A stretch of 51,108 bases of DNA from Methylobacterium sp. W2 (GCF_020662345.1 NZ_VMOA01000040.1:1-51108); one strand, 5' to 3'; positions 17,601 to 25,721 are shown, numbered from the stretch's first letter. The notes: generated from the sequence alone by a model not told the origin. Translations and numbers: made by a program.

Positions 17601-18358
17601 ACGGCATCGACATGGAGACGGCCGCCCTGCGGGTGTTCTCCAACGCCGAGGGCACCTACGGCGCCAACGTCAACAACCTCGTCGAATCCGGCCGCTGGGA
17701 GGACGAGGACGAGATCAGCGAGACCTTCTCGCGGCGCAAGTCCTTCGCCTATGGCCGCAACGGCCGGCCCACCGCCCAGCGCGCCCTGATGGGCAGCGTG
17801 CTCGCCAAGGTCGATCTCGCCTACCAGAACCTCGATTCGGTGGAGGTCGGGGTGACCTCCGTCGACCATTACTTCGACGGTCTCGGCGGGATGGGCCGGG
17901 CGGTGGCCCGCGCCAAGGGCGAGGCCGTGCCGATCTTCATCAGCGACCAGACACGGGGGGAGGGCGTCGTGCGCTCCCTCTCCGAGCAGGTCTCGCTGGA
18001 GACCCGGACCCGGATGCTCAACCCGAAATGGACCGAGGGCATGCTCGGCCACGGCTACGAGGGCGTGCGCCAGATCGAGGCGCATCTCACCAACACCATG
18101 GGCTGGTCGGCCACCTCCAACGCCGTCGCGCCCTGGATCTACCAGCGCATCACCGAAACCTACCTCCTCGATCCGGCGATGCGCGAGCGTCTGGCGGCCC
18201 TGAACCCGACCGCGTCGGCCAAGGTCGCCCACCGTCTGATCGAGGCGCACCAGCGCGGCTTCTGGACTCCCGACGCGGCCACGCGCGACGCGCTCGACCG
18301 TGCCGAGGAGGAGCTCGAAGACCGTCTCGAAGGCATCACCGCAGGGGTCGCCGCATGA
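14648..18358 (+). CDS. bchH: Magnesium chelatase subunit BchH
   Basis: 1236 aa, the large porphyrin-binding subunit that, with BchI and BchD, inserts Mg into protoporphyrin IX. The chosen ATG (14648) opens MPKRISDAERPALSLVVVTM; an upstream in-frame ATG at 14504 only adds sequence that is the other frame of bchB. CobN/BchH features include HFGTHGALEFMPGKQTGLSD (porphyrin-binding core) and ESGRWEDEDEISETFSRRKS near the C-terminus. The gene overlaps bchB by 26 bases and bchL by four. A 1207-codon open frame runs antisense through it and is a codon-bias shadow. Confidence 0.97.
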   Translation: MPKRISDAERPALSLVVVTMDNHMASALERARHRLRDEMPGLTLCFHAAAEWDTDPGALAACKTDIARADIVVSTMLFMDEHVRAIHPALLARRPHCDAMIGCLSASEIVKTTRLNRFDMDGTKSGALEFLKKLRGKTGAQGNGARQMAMIRRLPKILRFIPGSAQDVRAYFLTLQYWLSGSDENIANLVRFLVGRYAAGPRESWRRIAAAPAPLSYPETGLYHPRMKGRIGEDPSLLPVPSAGVKGRVGLLVMRSYVLAGNTAHYDGVIAAHEARGLSVVPAFASGLDNRPAVEAFFRSNGRPAIDALVSLTGFSLVGGPAYNDAAAAEETLRDLDVPYLAAHALEFQTVEQWEASDRGLSPVEATMMVAIPELDGATAPMVFGGRSSRSPGANARDMSVHPERADMLATRVERLVSLRRKDRAARKVAIVLFGFPPNAGSIGTAAFLSVYHSLHNTLKGLKADGYDVAVPGSVDDLRNAVLAGNAARYGTSANVHHRIPADDHVRRERHLSEIEAQWGPAPGRQNSNGSQIFVLGAQFGNVFVGVQPGFGYEGDPMRLLFERGFAPTHAFSAFYRYLREDFRADAVLHFGTHGALEFMPGKQTGLSDSCWPERLIGPLPNVYLYAANNPSEGMIAKRRSAATMVSYLTPSLTQAGLYRGLIDLKASIERWRGLEPEAEAERRDLGQMIQAQGSALDLTLAEPAWFGDMSGRVLALGLALSELEHTLIPHGMHVVGEGTPPLERIDLLLALADASSGVKPDRAGIEALVAGAPLDRALAEAGLPLDDEHRAAFAALRETDALLAQDHELPALLRALDGRFIAPVAGGDLLRNPSVLPTGRNIHGFDPYRLPSAFAVADGTRQVARILARYRDEGAPLPESIALVLWGTDNLKSEGGPIAQALALIGASPRFDGYGRLCGATLIPLDELGRPRIDVVVTLSGIFRDLLPLQTKLLAEACYLAATADEPSERNFVRKHALAHMDEHGIDMETAALRVFSNAEGTYGANVNNLVESGRWEDEDEISETFSRRKSFAYGRNGRPTAQRALMGSVLAKVDLAYQNLDSVEVGVTSVDHYFDGLGGMGRAVARAKGEAVPIFISDQTRGEGVVRSLSEQVSLETRTRMLNPKWTEGMLGHGYEGVRQIEAHLTNTMGWSATSNAVAPWIYQRITETYLLDPAMRERLAALNPTASAKVAHRLIEAHQRGFWTPDAATRDALDRAEEELEDRLEGITAGVAA

Positions 18359-19248
18359 ACATCGCCATCCGTAATCCCGTGGCCACGCGCCGCGAGGAAG
18401 GCAGCCTCCAGGTCGAACTCGATCCGGCGCTGAAGATCGGCACGGCGAAGGTCTTCGCCGTCTACGGCAAGGGCGGCATCGGCAAGTCGACCACCTCGTC
18501 GAACCTGTCGGTGGCCTTCTCGAAGCTCGGGAAACGCGTGCTCCAGATCGGCTGCGACCCGAAGCACGATTCGACCTTCACCCTGACCAAGCGCCTCGCC
18601 CCCACGGTGATCGATGCCCTGGAGGCCGTGCAGTTCCATTCCGAGGAATTGCGGATCGAGGACTTCGTGGCCGAGGGCTATAACGGCGTGATGTGCGTCG
18701 AGGCCGGCGGCCCGCCGGCCGGCACCGGCTGCGGCGGCTACGTGGTCGGCCAGACGGTGAAGCTTTTGAAAGAGCATCATCTCCTCGAAGACACCGACGT
18801 GGTGATCTTCGACGTCCTTGGCGACGTGGTCTGCGGCGGCTTCGCCTCGCCGCTGCAGCATGCCGACCAGGCTCTCATCGTCACCGCCAACGACTTCGAT
18901 TCGATCTTCGCCATGAACCGGATCGTCGCCGCGATCCATTCGAAGTCGAAGAACTATCCGGTGCGCCTCGGCGGTGTCATCGCCAACCGCTCGGCCAAGA
19001 CCGACGAGATCGACCGCTTCAACGCCGCGGTCGGCCTGGAGCGCATCGCGCATTTCCCCGACCTCGACGTGGTCCGGCGCTCGCGCCTGAAGAAATCGAC
19101 CCTGTTCGAGATGGAGCCGACGCCGGAGCTCATCGCGGTGACCGACGAGTACATGCGGCTCGCCGCCCATCTCTGGGCCGGCGGCAAGCCGCTCTCGGCG
19201 ATGCCGATGAAGGACCGCGACCTGTTCGAGTTCCTGGGCTTCGATTGA
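18355..19248 (+). CDS. bchL: Protochlorophyllide reductase iron protein BchL
   Basis: 297 aa, homologous to nitrogenase NifH. The P-loop is AVYGKGGIGKSTTSSN (about residues 35-50). The two cysteines bridging a [4Fe-4S] cluster between subunits are C126 (GTGCGGYV) and C160 (GDVVCGGF). As a dimer it hydrolyses ATP and passes electrons to BchNB. Start ATG overlaps the bchH stop by four bases. The distinct paralogue BchX is at 45969-46955. Confidence 0.97.
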   Translation: MNIAIRNPVATRREEGSLQVELDPALKIGTAKVFAVYGKGGIGKSTTSSNLSVAFSKLGKRVLQIGCDPKHDSTFTLTKRLAPTVIDALEAVQFHSEELRIEDFVAEGYNGVMCVEAGGPPAGTGCGGYVVGQTVKLLKEHHLLEDTDVVIFDVLGDVVCGGFASPLQHADQALIVTANDFDSIFAMNRIVAAIHSKSKNYPVRLGGVIANRSAKTDEIDRFNAAVGLERIAHFPDLDVVRRSRLKKSTLFEMEPTPELIAVTDEYMRLAAHLWAGGKPLSAMPMKDRDLFEFLGFD

Positions 19249-19259
19249 GGGTGGGCGCC

Positions 19260-20000
19260 ATGACGAGCACCAGCTACGCGGCGCGCCGCTCGCAACTGAC
19301 CACCTATTTCGACCGCACGGCGGTGGAGGCCTGGGCCCGTCTCACCACGGACGCCCCGGTCTCGAAGATCCGCGCCACCGTGCGGGCGGGGCGGGACGCC
19401 ATGCGAGCGAACCTGCTCTCCTGGCTCCCCGACGACCTGACCGGCCGGCGCGTCCTCGATGCCGGCTGCGGGACGGGAACCCTCAGCGTCGAGGCCGCCC
19501 GGCGGGGCGCGGAGGTGGTCGCCATCGACGTCTCGCCGACGCTGGTGGGTCTGGCCCGTGAGCGCAGCGCCGAACTCCTCGGCGGTCACCATATCGACTT
19601 CCGCGTCGGCGACATGCTCGACCCCCGGCTCGGGCGCTTCGACCATGTGGTGGCGATGGATTCGCTAATCCATTACGGCGCCGGCGACATCGTCCGGGCG
19701 CTCGCCGAACTGGGCCTTCGCACCGACGGATCGCTGGTCTTCACCGTGGCCCCGCGCACGGCGCTCCTCACGCTGATGCATGCCGCCGGCCGGCTCTTCC
19801 CGCGCGGCGACCGGGCGCCCGCCATCGTGCCGATCACCGAAGGCGGCCTGCGCCGCCGGATCGGCAGGAAGGCCGCGCTCGCCGGCTTCGCGGTGGGCCG
19901 GACGCAGCGGGTCAACAGCGGGTTCTATCTCTCCAACGCGGTCGAATTGGCGCGGAATAGCCCTCCCCGGACTGCAGGGGAGGGGGGAATCATGTCATGA
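19260..20000 (+). CDS. bchM: Mg-protoporphyrin IX O-methyltransferase BchM
   Basis: 246 aa S-adenosylmethionine-dependent methyltransferase with motif I VLDAGCGTGTLSVEAARRGA and a following acidic VVAIDVSP. It methylates the ring C propionate of Mg-protoporphyrin IX. The N-terminus (YAARRSQLTTYFDRTAVEAW) is typical of BchM. The last residues, NSPPRTAGEGGIMS after the conserved GFYLSNAVELAR, are encoded by a small GC-rich hairpin and look like an added tail. Starts 11 bases after bchL and overlaps lhaA by four. Confidence 0.95.
   Translation: MTSTSYAARRSQLTTYFDRTAVEAWARLTTDAPVSKIRATVRAGRDAMRANLLSWLPDDLTGRRVLDAGCGTGTLSVEAARRGAEVVAIDVSPTLVGLARERSAELLGGHHIDFRVGDMLDPRLGRFDHVVAMDSLIHYGAGDIVRALAELGLRTDGSLVFTVAPRTALLTLMHAAGRLFPRGDRAPAIVPITEGGLRRRIGRKAALAGFAVGRTQRVNSGFYLSNAVELARNSPPRTAGEGGIMS
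19961..19984. repeat. Short hairpin coding the BchM C-terminal tail
   Basis: CCCTCCCC (19961-19968) and GGGGAGGG (19977-19984) form a perfect 8-base stem with an 8-base loop. It resembles the small GC-rich hairpins at the end of puhE and before bchI. It lies in coding sequence, between the conserved end of BchM and the lhaA start. Confidence 0.55.
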
Positions 20001-21457
20001 AACCCGCCGACCTCACCGCCCGCCTGCTCACGCGCCTCGGCCCCGGCCTGATGCCGTTCCTGCCCTTCGCCGATGCGGCGACGCCGGAACTGCCGCTGGG
20101 TCGGCTTCTGCGGCTGTCGCTGTTCCAGGTGACGGTGGGCATGGCCGCCGTACTCCTCATCGGCACCCTCAACCGGGTGATGATCGTCGAGCTCGAAGTC
20201 CCGGCCTGGATCGTGGCGGTGATGCTGTCGCTGCCCCTGGTCTTCGCCCCCCTGCGGGCGCTGGTGGGATTCCGCTCGGACAGGCACCGCTCGGTGCTCG
20301 GCTGGCGCCGTGTCCCCTACATCTGGTTCGGCACCCTGCTGCAGTTCGGCGGGCTCGCCATCATGCCGTTCGCGCTGCTGATCCTGTCGGGCGACACCAC
20401 CGGCCCGGTCTGGCCCGGCCATGTGGCGGCGGCGCTCGCCTTCGTCATGGTCGGGGCCGGCCTCCACACCACCCAGACCGTCGGTCTCGCGCTCGCCACC
20501 GATCTCGCCCCCGCCCATGCCCGGCCGAGGGTGGTAGCGCTCCTCTGCGCCATGCTGCTCGCCGGCATGATGGTCAGCGCCATCGCCTTCGGCTTGGCTC
20601 TCGCGAATTTCTCGGCCCTGCGGCTGATCCAGGTGATCCAGGGCGCGGCCGTCGTGACCATCGTGCTCAACGGCATCGCCCTGTGGAAGCAGGAGGCGCG
20701 TCAGCCCGGACGCACGGCGACGGACCTGCCGCGCCCGAGCTTCTCGCAATCCTGGGCCGCCTATGCCGGCAGCGGCCTCGCCCGCCGGCGCCTCATCGCC
20801 ACCGGCCTCGGCACAGCGGCCTTCTCGATGCAGGACATCCTGCTCGAACCCTATGGCGGCCAGATCCTGCACCTGCCGGTGGCGGCCACTACGGCGCTCA
20901 CCGCCATGCTCGCGGCCGGCGGCGGGGTCGGCCTGCTGCTGGCCGCGCGCGGGCTCAACCGGGGCGGCGACCCGTTCCGGGTGGCGGCCGCCGGCAGCGG
21001 GGTCGGCATCCTGGCCTTCTCGGCGGTGATCTTCGCGGCCCCGCTGGCCTCGGCCCAGCTCTTCACCACCGGCGTCACTCTGATCGGCCTCGGCGGCGGG
21101 TTGTTCGCCCACGGCACGCTCACCGCCTCCATGGCGAAGGCGGGGCCGGAGGATACCGGCCTGGCCCTCGGCGCCTGGGGCGCAGTCCAGGCCAGTGCGG
21201 CCGGCATCGCCATCGCGGCGAGCGGCATCCTGCGGGACGTGGGCTCCAGCCTCTCGGCGTCCGGGGCGCTGGGCGAGGCCATGAGCGACCCGTCGGTGGG
21301 CTACCTCATCGTCTACCACATCGAGATCGCACTCCTCTTCGCGACCCTTGTCGCCATCGGACCGCTGGTCCGAGACACCACCGGTCGTCACACCGCCACA
21401 AGCGGCAGGGAGGCGCGCGCCCTCCTGCCGTCCTCCGTTCCCGGTCAAGGAGCCTGA
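19997..21457 (+). CDS. lhaA: LhaA, PucC-family LH1 assembly protein
   Basis: 486 aa with about twelve membrane helices. The N-terminal signature LLRLSLFQVTVGMAAVLLIG then TLNRVMIVELEVP is shared with bch2 in this window and with PucC. The location between bchM and puhA is the standard place of lhaA (F1696), which in Rhodobacter is needed for normal LH1 assembly, probably by bringing bacteriochlorophyll to the antenna peptides. Coupled to bchM by ATGA. puhA begins two bases after the stop. Confidence 0.93.
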   Translation: MKPADLTARLLTRLGPGLMPFLPFADAATPELPLGRLLRLSLFQVTVGMAAVLLIGTLNRVMIVELEVPAWIVAVMLSLPLVFAPLRALVGFRSDRHRSVLGWRRVPYIWFGTLLQFGGLAIMPFALLILSGDTTGPVWPGHVAAALAFVMVGAGLHTTQTVGLALATDLAPAHARPRVVALLCAMLLAGMMVSAIAFGLALANFSALRLIQVIQGAAVVTIVLNGIALWKQEARQPGRTATDLPRPSFSQSWAAYAGSGLARRRLIATGLGTAAFSMQDILLEPYGGQILHLPVAATTALTAMLAAGGGVGLLLAARGLNRGGDPFRVAAAGSGVGILAFSAVIFAAPLASAQLFTTGVTLIGLGGGLFAHGTLTASMAKAGPEDTGLALGAWGAVQASAAGIAIAASGILRDVGSSLSASGALGEAMSDPSVGYLIVYHIEIALLFATLVAIGPLVRDTTGRHTATSGREARALLPSSVPGQGA

Positions 21458-21459
21458 TC

Positions 21460-22233
21460 ATGCCAAGAGGTGAAATCACGGGCTATGTCGATGTCGCCCA
21501 GGTCGTGCTCTACGCGTTCTGGATCTTCTTCGCCGGCCTCGTCTTCTACCTGCGCCAGGAGGATCGGCGCGAAGGCTATCCCCTGGAAAGCGAGGCGGCC
21601 GGCCGCCTCAAGCGCCCCGACCCGATCCTGATCCCGAGCCCGAAGCAGTTCCTGCTCTCCAACGGCCTGGTGAAGACCGCCCCCCAGACCGACATGCAGC
21701 CGGCCTGGAACTACAAGGGCCACAAGCGCGAGGTCTGGCCCGGCTCGCCGCTCGAGCCGGACGGCGACGGCCTTCACGACCAGATCGGCCCCGGCTCCTA
21801 TGCCGATCGCGATGATCACCACGACCGCACCTGGGACGACGAGAAACGGATCGTTCCGCTTCGGGTCGCCGAGCATTTCGTGGTCCACGAGGACGGCCCG
21901 AACCCGATCGGCATGACCGTGTTCGGCGCCGACCGGCAGGTGGCCGGCACCGTCACCGACCTCTGGATCGACCGCGGCGAATCCATGGTCCGCTACATCG
22001 AGGTCGAGCTCGGCTCCGGCGGGCGCCGGGTGCTGATGCCCAACACCTTCTGCAGGACCGGGCGGTTCTCGCGTACGGTGAAGACCGAGGCCCTGCTCGC
22101 CCACCAGTTCGCCGACATCCCCGGCCAGAAGGACCCGGATTCGGTGACCCTCTACGAGGAGGAGCGGATCATGGCCTTCTTCGGCGCCGGCACCCTCTAC
22201 GCCACGGCCGAGCGCCAGGAGCCGTTCCTGTGA
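21460..22233 (+). CDS. puhA: Photosynthetic reaction centre H subunit PuhA
   Basis: 257 aa. One N-terminal transmembrane helix (about residues 12-33, VLYAFWIFFAGLVFYLRQED) is followed by a large cytoplasmic domain. The segments REGYPLE, GPGSYADR and the PRC-barrel part VAGTVTDLWIDRGESMVRYI match H subunits. It caps the reaction centre on the cytoplasmic face and guides proton transfer to QB. The L and M subunits are not in the window; they should lie beyond pufA. Its stop overlaps the GTG start of puhB. Confidence 0.96.
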   Translation: MPRGEITGYVDVAQVVLYAFWIFFAGLVFYLRQEDRREGYPLESEAAGRLKRPDPILIPSPKQFLLSNGLVKTAPQTDMQPAWNYKGHKREVWPGSPLEPDGDGLHDQIGPGSYADRDDHHDRTWDDEKRIVPLRVAEHFVVHEDGPNPIGMTVFGADRQVAGTVTDLWIDRGESMVRYIEVELGSGGRRVLMPNTFCRTGRFSRTVKTEALLAHQFADIPGQKDPDSVTLYEEERIMAFFGAGTLYATAERQEPFL

Positions 22234-22916
22234 GCCGCGCCGCGAAATCCCCCCTCGGCGTTCCCGCCAACGCCTTCGACGCGCCGCCGGGCCTGCCCGC
22301 GCCGCTGCCACCCGGAGAGCACATCCTCTGGCAAGGCCGTCCCTGCGCCTTCGGTATCGCCGCGCGGGCGCTGCATGCCCGCCTCGTCGGCCTCTGGTTC
22401 GTCGGGCTGGCCCTCTGGGCGGCGATCCCGCCCCTCGGCGAGGGCGCCTTCGGACAGGCCGTGCTTCTCGCCGGACCGACCCTCCTCGTCGGCGCCGGCG
22501 CGGTCGCGCTCCTCGGCCTCCTCGGCTGGCTCTCGGCGCGCTCGACCACCTACACCATCACCAACCGCCGGGTGGTGATGCGCCTCGGCATCGCCCTGCC
22601 GATGACCCTCAACCTGCCGTTCGGCCTGATCGAGGGCGCGGGGTGCAAGGTCTTTACGGACGGGAGTGGTGACCTGCCTTTACGGCTGCGCCGGGGCAAC
22701 CGCGTGGCCTACCTCCATCTCTGGCCGCATGCCCGTCCCTGGGCCGTCACAAACCCCGAGCCGATGATGCGATCGGTGCCGGATGCGAAGCGCGCCGCCG
22801 AAATCCTTGCCCGCGCACTGTCAAGTGCACTTGACACAACGGAGGAAACTGCGACTCCTATGGTGGTCGCGCGGCAGCGGCCCGTCCGCCCGCCGCGCCT
22901 CGCCAACGCGAGTTGA
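22230..22916 (+). CDS. puhB: Photosynthetic complex assembly protein PuhB
   Basis: 228 aa starting with GTG in GTGA overlap with puhA. It has the PuhB/bacterial PH-like arrangement: a short N-terminal domain ending in LPPGEHILWQGRP, two membrane helices (about 48-66 and 75-97), then STTYTITNRRVVMRLGIALP and a soluble C-terminal part. PuhB assists reaction-centre assembly in Rhodobacter. The last 30 residues are proline- and arginine-rich and less likely to be conserved. Confidence 0.92.
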   Translation: MSRAAKSPLGVPANAFDAPPGLPAPLPPGEHILWQGRPCAFGIAARALHARLVGLWFVGLALWAAIPPLGEGAFGQAVLLAGPTLLVGAGAVALLGLLGWLSARSTTYTITNRRVVMRLGIALPMTLNLPFGLIEGAGCKVFTDGSGDLPLRLRRGNRVAYLHLWPHARPWAVTNPEPMMRSVPDAKRAAEILARALSSALDTTEETATPMVVARQRPVRPPRLANAS

Positions 22917-22934
22917 AATCAGGGAGGAGACGCG

Positions 22935-23408
22935 ATGACGGCGAAGGCTGATGCCGCCCGGATTCCGCGACCGCTGGTCATCGGGGCGCTCGGGCTCATG
23001 GGGTTCGTGACCGTCGTGGTGGGGGTCGGCCGCAGCGAGGGGATCGGCCTCTCGCAGATGCCGCCGGCCCGGATCGTCCGCTCCTTCGATCTGAACCCGG
23101 AGGACCGCGCCGACGGCGCCATCGTCATCCGGGATGCGCGCTCCCAAGACGTCATCGCCACGATCGAACCCGGCCAGGACAATTTCGTCCGCGCCACCCT
23201 GCGCGGCTTCGGCCAGGCCCGCCTGCGCGCCGGCCTCGGCCGGGAACAGCCCTTCCGCCTGACGCGCTTGAGCGACGGCGGCCTCGAACTCTCCGACCCG
23301 TCGACCGGCCGCGCCGTCAATCTCGGCGCCTTCGGCCCGTCGAACTTCGTCGCCTTCACGAGGCTCCTCCCCGAGACCAGGCTCGCCGACAGCGGAGCCG
23401 CCCGATGA
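22935..23408 (+). CDS. puhC: Photosynthetic complex assembly protein PuhC
   Basis: 157 aa with one N-terminal membrane helix (about 13-32, PLVIGALGLMGFVTVVVGVG) and a periplasmic domain with a beta-rich pattern (RSFDLNPEDRADGAIVIRDA, GFVRGTLRGF-like FVRATLRGFG). This is the PuhC family, which helps organise LH1 around the reaction centre. The start has GGGAGGAGACG just upstream. Overlaps the next ORF by four bases. Confidence 0.9.
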   Translation: MTAKADAARIPRPLVIGALGLMGFVTVVVGVGRSEGIGLSQMPPARIVRSFDLNPEDRADGAIVIRDARSQDVIATIEPGQDNFVRATLRGFGQARLRAGLGREQPFRLTRLSDGGLELSDPSTGRAVNLGAFGPSNFVAFTRLLPETRLADSGAAR

Positions 23409-23704
23409 TCGCGTCGTTCGGACGTCGCACCGTCGAGGTGCCCTGCACCGTCGAGATCGAGCAGACCCCCGAGACGCTCCACGCCCACGTGACCCTGGAC
23501 GCCGCGTTCGAGATCGAGCCGGGCGACGAGGTCCAGGTCCACGACGCGCCGACCTCCGTTCCCTATGGCGAGCGCCTCGTGGTCCGCCGCACCGCCACGG
23601 TCACCCGTGCCGGCATCCTGGAGCGGCTCTGGACCAAGTTCGCCGGCCATTTCGAGCTCACCGAACTCTACGAAGTCAGCTTCTCAGAGAGGAGGCGCCT
23701 GTGA
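23405..23704 (+). CDS. Small conserved-context protein between puhC and acsF
   Basis: 99 aa with no membrane segment and no signal peptide; the sequence is predicted beta-rich (VEVPCTVEIEQTPETLHAHV, EIEPGDEVQVHDAP). One cysteine. It is coupled by four-base overlaps both to puhC (ATGA) and to acsF (GTGA), so it is certainly translated with them. I believe small proteins in this position are found in other PGCs with acsF, but I know no assigned function. It may act with AcsF or in complex assembly; that is inference from position. Confidence 0.8.
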   Translation: MIASFGRRTVEVPCTVEIEQTPETLHAHVTLDAAFEIEPGDEVQVHDAPTSVPYGERLVVRRTATVTRAGILERLWTKFAGHFELTELYEVSFSERRRL

Positions 23705-24792
23705 ACGTCTCGATCCAGCACCAGGCCCCGAAGGGCATCACGCCGAAGCTGCCCATGAACGAGGGCACCAAGGCCGCCCAGGAGACGACCTTCCTCTCGC
23801 CCCGCTTCTACACTACGGATTTCGAGGAACTCGACCGCACCGATGTCGAGCCCGTGCGCCAACAATGGGACGTCCTGATCGCGGAACTGCGCGCCGACCC
23901 GAACAAGCGCCACTTCACCCGCAACGAGGAGTTCGACCTCGACATGTCCGGCCTCGATCCGGACCTGCGCAAGGAGTTCATGGATTTCCTCGTCTCGTCG
24001 ATCACCGCCGAGTTCTCCGGCTGCGTGCTCTATGCGGAGATGAGGAAGCGGGCCAAGAACCCCGATATCCGCGAGCTGTTCGGCTTCATGAGCCGCGACG
24101 AGGCGCGGCACGCCGGCTTCATCAACGACGTGCTCAAGGATTTCGGCATCGGCGTCGACTTAGGGTTCCTGACCAAGTCCAAGAAATACACCTTCTTCCG
24201 GCCGAAGTTCATCTTCTACGCCACCTATCTCTCCGAGAAGATCGGCTACGCCCGCTACATCACGATCTTCAGGGAGCTGGAGCGCAACCCGGAAAGGCGG
24301 TTCCACCCGATCTTCAAGTGGTTCGAGAAGTGGTGCAACGACGAGTTCCGCCACGGCGAGGCCTTCGCTCTGCTGATGCGGGCCAACCCCAAGCTGACCA
24401 CGGGCATCAACCGCTACTGGATCAAGTTCTTCCTACTTGCCGTCTTCGCCACCATGTATGTGCGCGACCATTGCCGGCCGCATTTCCACAAGGCGCTCGG
24501 GGTCGATCCGACCGATTACGATTTCAAGGTGTTCCGGATCACCTCCGACATTTCGAAACAGACCTTCCCGCTCACCCTCGATCTCGACAATCCGAAGTTC
24601 AAGGCGGCCCTCGACCGGCTCCTCGTCTGCTCCAACAAGCTCGCCGACGCCAAGGCGCAGGGCGGGATCGTGGGGAGGCTGAAACAGGGGGCCTGGATCG
24701 CGGCCTCGGCGGTGAACTTCGCCCGGCTCTACGCGCTACCCACCATCGACAACCCGATGCCCGCCGAGATCCGCCTCGAGCCGGTCTGGTAG
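23701..24792 (+). CDS. acsF: Aerobic Mg-protoporphyrin IX monomethyl ester cyclase AcsF
   Basis: 363 aa di-iron oxygenase, GTG start in GTGA overlap. Carboxylate/histidine ligand motifs are visible: EFSGCVLYAE, DEARHAGFIN and NDEFRHGEAFALLM. It forms the isocyclic ring E using O2, turning Mg-protoporphyrin monomethyl ester into divinyl protochlorophyllide. No radical-SAM anaerobic cyclase bchE is present in the window, in line with an obligately aerobic phototroph. Length and N-terminal region are normal. Confidence 0.96.
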   Translation: MNVSIQHQAPKGITPKLPMNEGTKAAQETTFLSPRFYTTDFEELDRTDVEPVRQQWDVLIAELRADPNKRHFTRNEEFDLDMSGLDPDLRKEFMDFLVSSITAEFSGCVLYAEMRKRAKNPDIRELFGFMSRDEARHAGFINDVLKDFGIGVDLGFLTKSKKYTFFRPKFIFYATYLSEKIGYARYITIFRELERNPERRFHPIFKWFEKWCNDEFRHGEAFALLMRANPKLTTGINRYWIKFFLLAVFATMYVRDHCRPHFHKALGVDPTDYDFKVFRITSDISKQTFPLTLDLDNPKFKAALDRLLVCSNKLADAKAQGGIVGRLKQGAWIAASAVNFARLYALPTIDNPMPAEIRLEPVW

Positions 24793-24803
24793 GACGCGGG
24801 AGG

Positions 24804-25721
24804 ATGGCCGCCCACGCCGTTCCTGCGCTCTACGCGGTGCTGATCTGGTGGTTCTCCACCGGGCTCATCATCCTGCTCGATCACCGCCCCCGCCACACCC
24901 ATCCCTGGAGCATGGCGGCCGGCACCCTGGTGCTGATGGCCGCGCTCTACGCCATCGGCGCCAGCGCCGGGGACACCAGCGAGACGGGCGCCTACACGGC
25001 GTTCACGGCTTCACTCCTCGTCTGGGGCTGGCAGGAGATGAGCTATTACATGGGCTACGTCGCGGGGCCGCGCAAAACCGGATGCCCGCCGGCGACAAGG
25101 GGGTTCGCCCTGTTCCGGGCGGCGGCGGCCACGAGCCTGTGGCACGAGGCGGCGATCGTCGCCGGGATGGCCGCGATCCTCGCCCTGACCTGGGGAGAGC
25201 CCAACAAGTTCGCCCTGTGGACCTACCTGATCCTCTGGGGAATGAACCTCTCGGCGCGGCTCAACATGTTCCTCGGCGTTCGCAACCTCAACGCCGAGTT
25301 CCTGCCCGAGCGCCTCGGCTACCTCGCCTGCTTCCTCAGGAACCGGCGCATGAACGCGCTGTTCCCGTTCTCGGTGGGCATCGCCGCCCTGGTGACGATC
25401 CTGCTCGCGCGGGCCGCGATGGGGGAGGGAATCGGTGCCCACGAGGTCGCCGGCTTCACCATCGTCACCACGCTGATGGCGCTGGCGACCCTCGAACACG
25501 GCTTTCTGATGCTGCCGCTGCCTTCGGCGGCCCTGTGGGCCTGGAGCCTGCCGAAGGCTGCCCGCACCCAGAATCCTCCCGCCTATGCGGGGGAGAGTGC
25601 TGGCAGTGCAGGCGGGAGAGGGGTCGGCACAGGCTTTTCCGGAGAGCCGGTTCCCCTCTCCCGACCCTCGCTCACGCGAGGGCCACCCTCCCCCGCGGAG
25701 GGGGGAGGGAACGCTCTCTGA
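24804..25721 (+). CDS. puhE: Putative photosynthetic complex assembly protein PuhE, with a repeat-encoded tail
   Basis: 305 aa, about seven membrane helices. The conserved segments include WGWQEMSYYMGYVAGPR, LWHEAAI and ARLNMFLGVRNLNAEFLPER, as in the DUF3623/PuhE family found between acsF and hemA. Function is inferred as assembly of the photosynthetic apparatus. The family part ends near residue 253; the remaining roughly 50 residues (from RTQNPPAYAGESAGSAGGRG on) are proline/glycine-rich and are encoded by GC-rich inverted repeats. The ATG at 24804 has GGGAGG directly upstream. Confidence 0.9.
   Translation: MAAHAVPALYAVLIWWFSTGLIILLDHRPRHTHPWSMAAGTLVLMAALYAIGASAGDTSETGAYTAFTASLLVWGWQEMSYYMGYVAGPRKTGCPPATRGFALFRAAAATSLWHEAAIVAGMAAILALTWGEPNKFALWTYLILWGMNLSARLNMFLGVRNLNAEFLPERLGYLACFLRNRRMNALFPFSVGIAALVTILLARAAMGEGIGAHEVAGFTIVTTLMALATLEHGFLMLPLPSAALWAWSLPKAARTQNPPAYAGESAGSAGGRGVGTGFSGEPVPLSRPSLTRGPPSPAEGGGNAL
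25574..25712. repeat. Cluster of GC-rich inverted repeats, family B, coding the PuhE tail
   Basis: Several hairpins in a row: CCTCCCGC...GCGGGGGAG near 25576-25594; GGGAGAGGGG/CCCCTCTCCC (25614-25623, 25653-25662, perfect ten-base stem); CCCTCG/CGAGGG (25665-25670, 25677-25682); and CCCTCCCCC...GGGGGGAGGG to about 25710. It covers the last 49 codons of puhE. The short GC-rich hairpins in the bchM tail and before bchI look related in style. Confidence 0.7.

Noticed and set aside
14627..18250. A 1207-codon open frame antisense to bchH
   Set aside because: It is the mirror of strong third-position GC bias in bchH; composition is histidine/glycine/alanine-rich without any recognisable domain.
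25574..25712. CRISPR array
   Set aside because: The repeats are hairpins of differing sequence and spacing, not regular identical direct repeats with unique spacers, and no cas genes are present.
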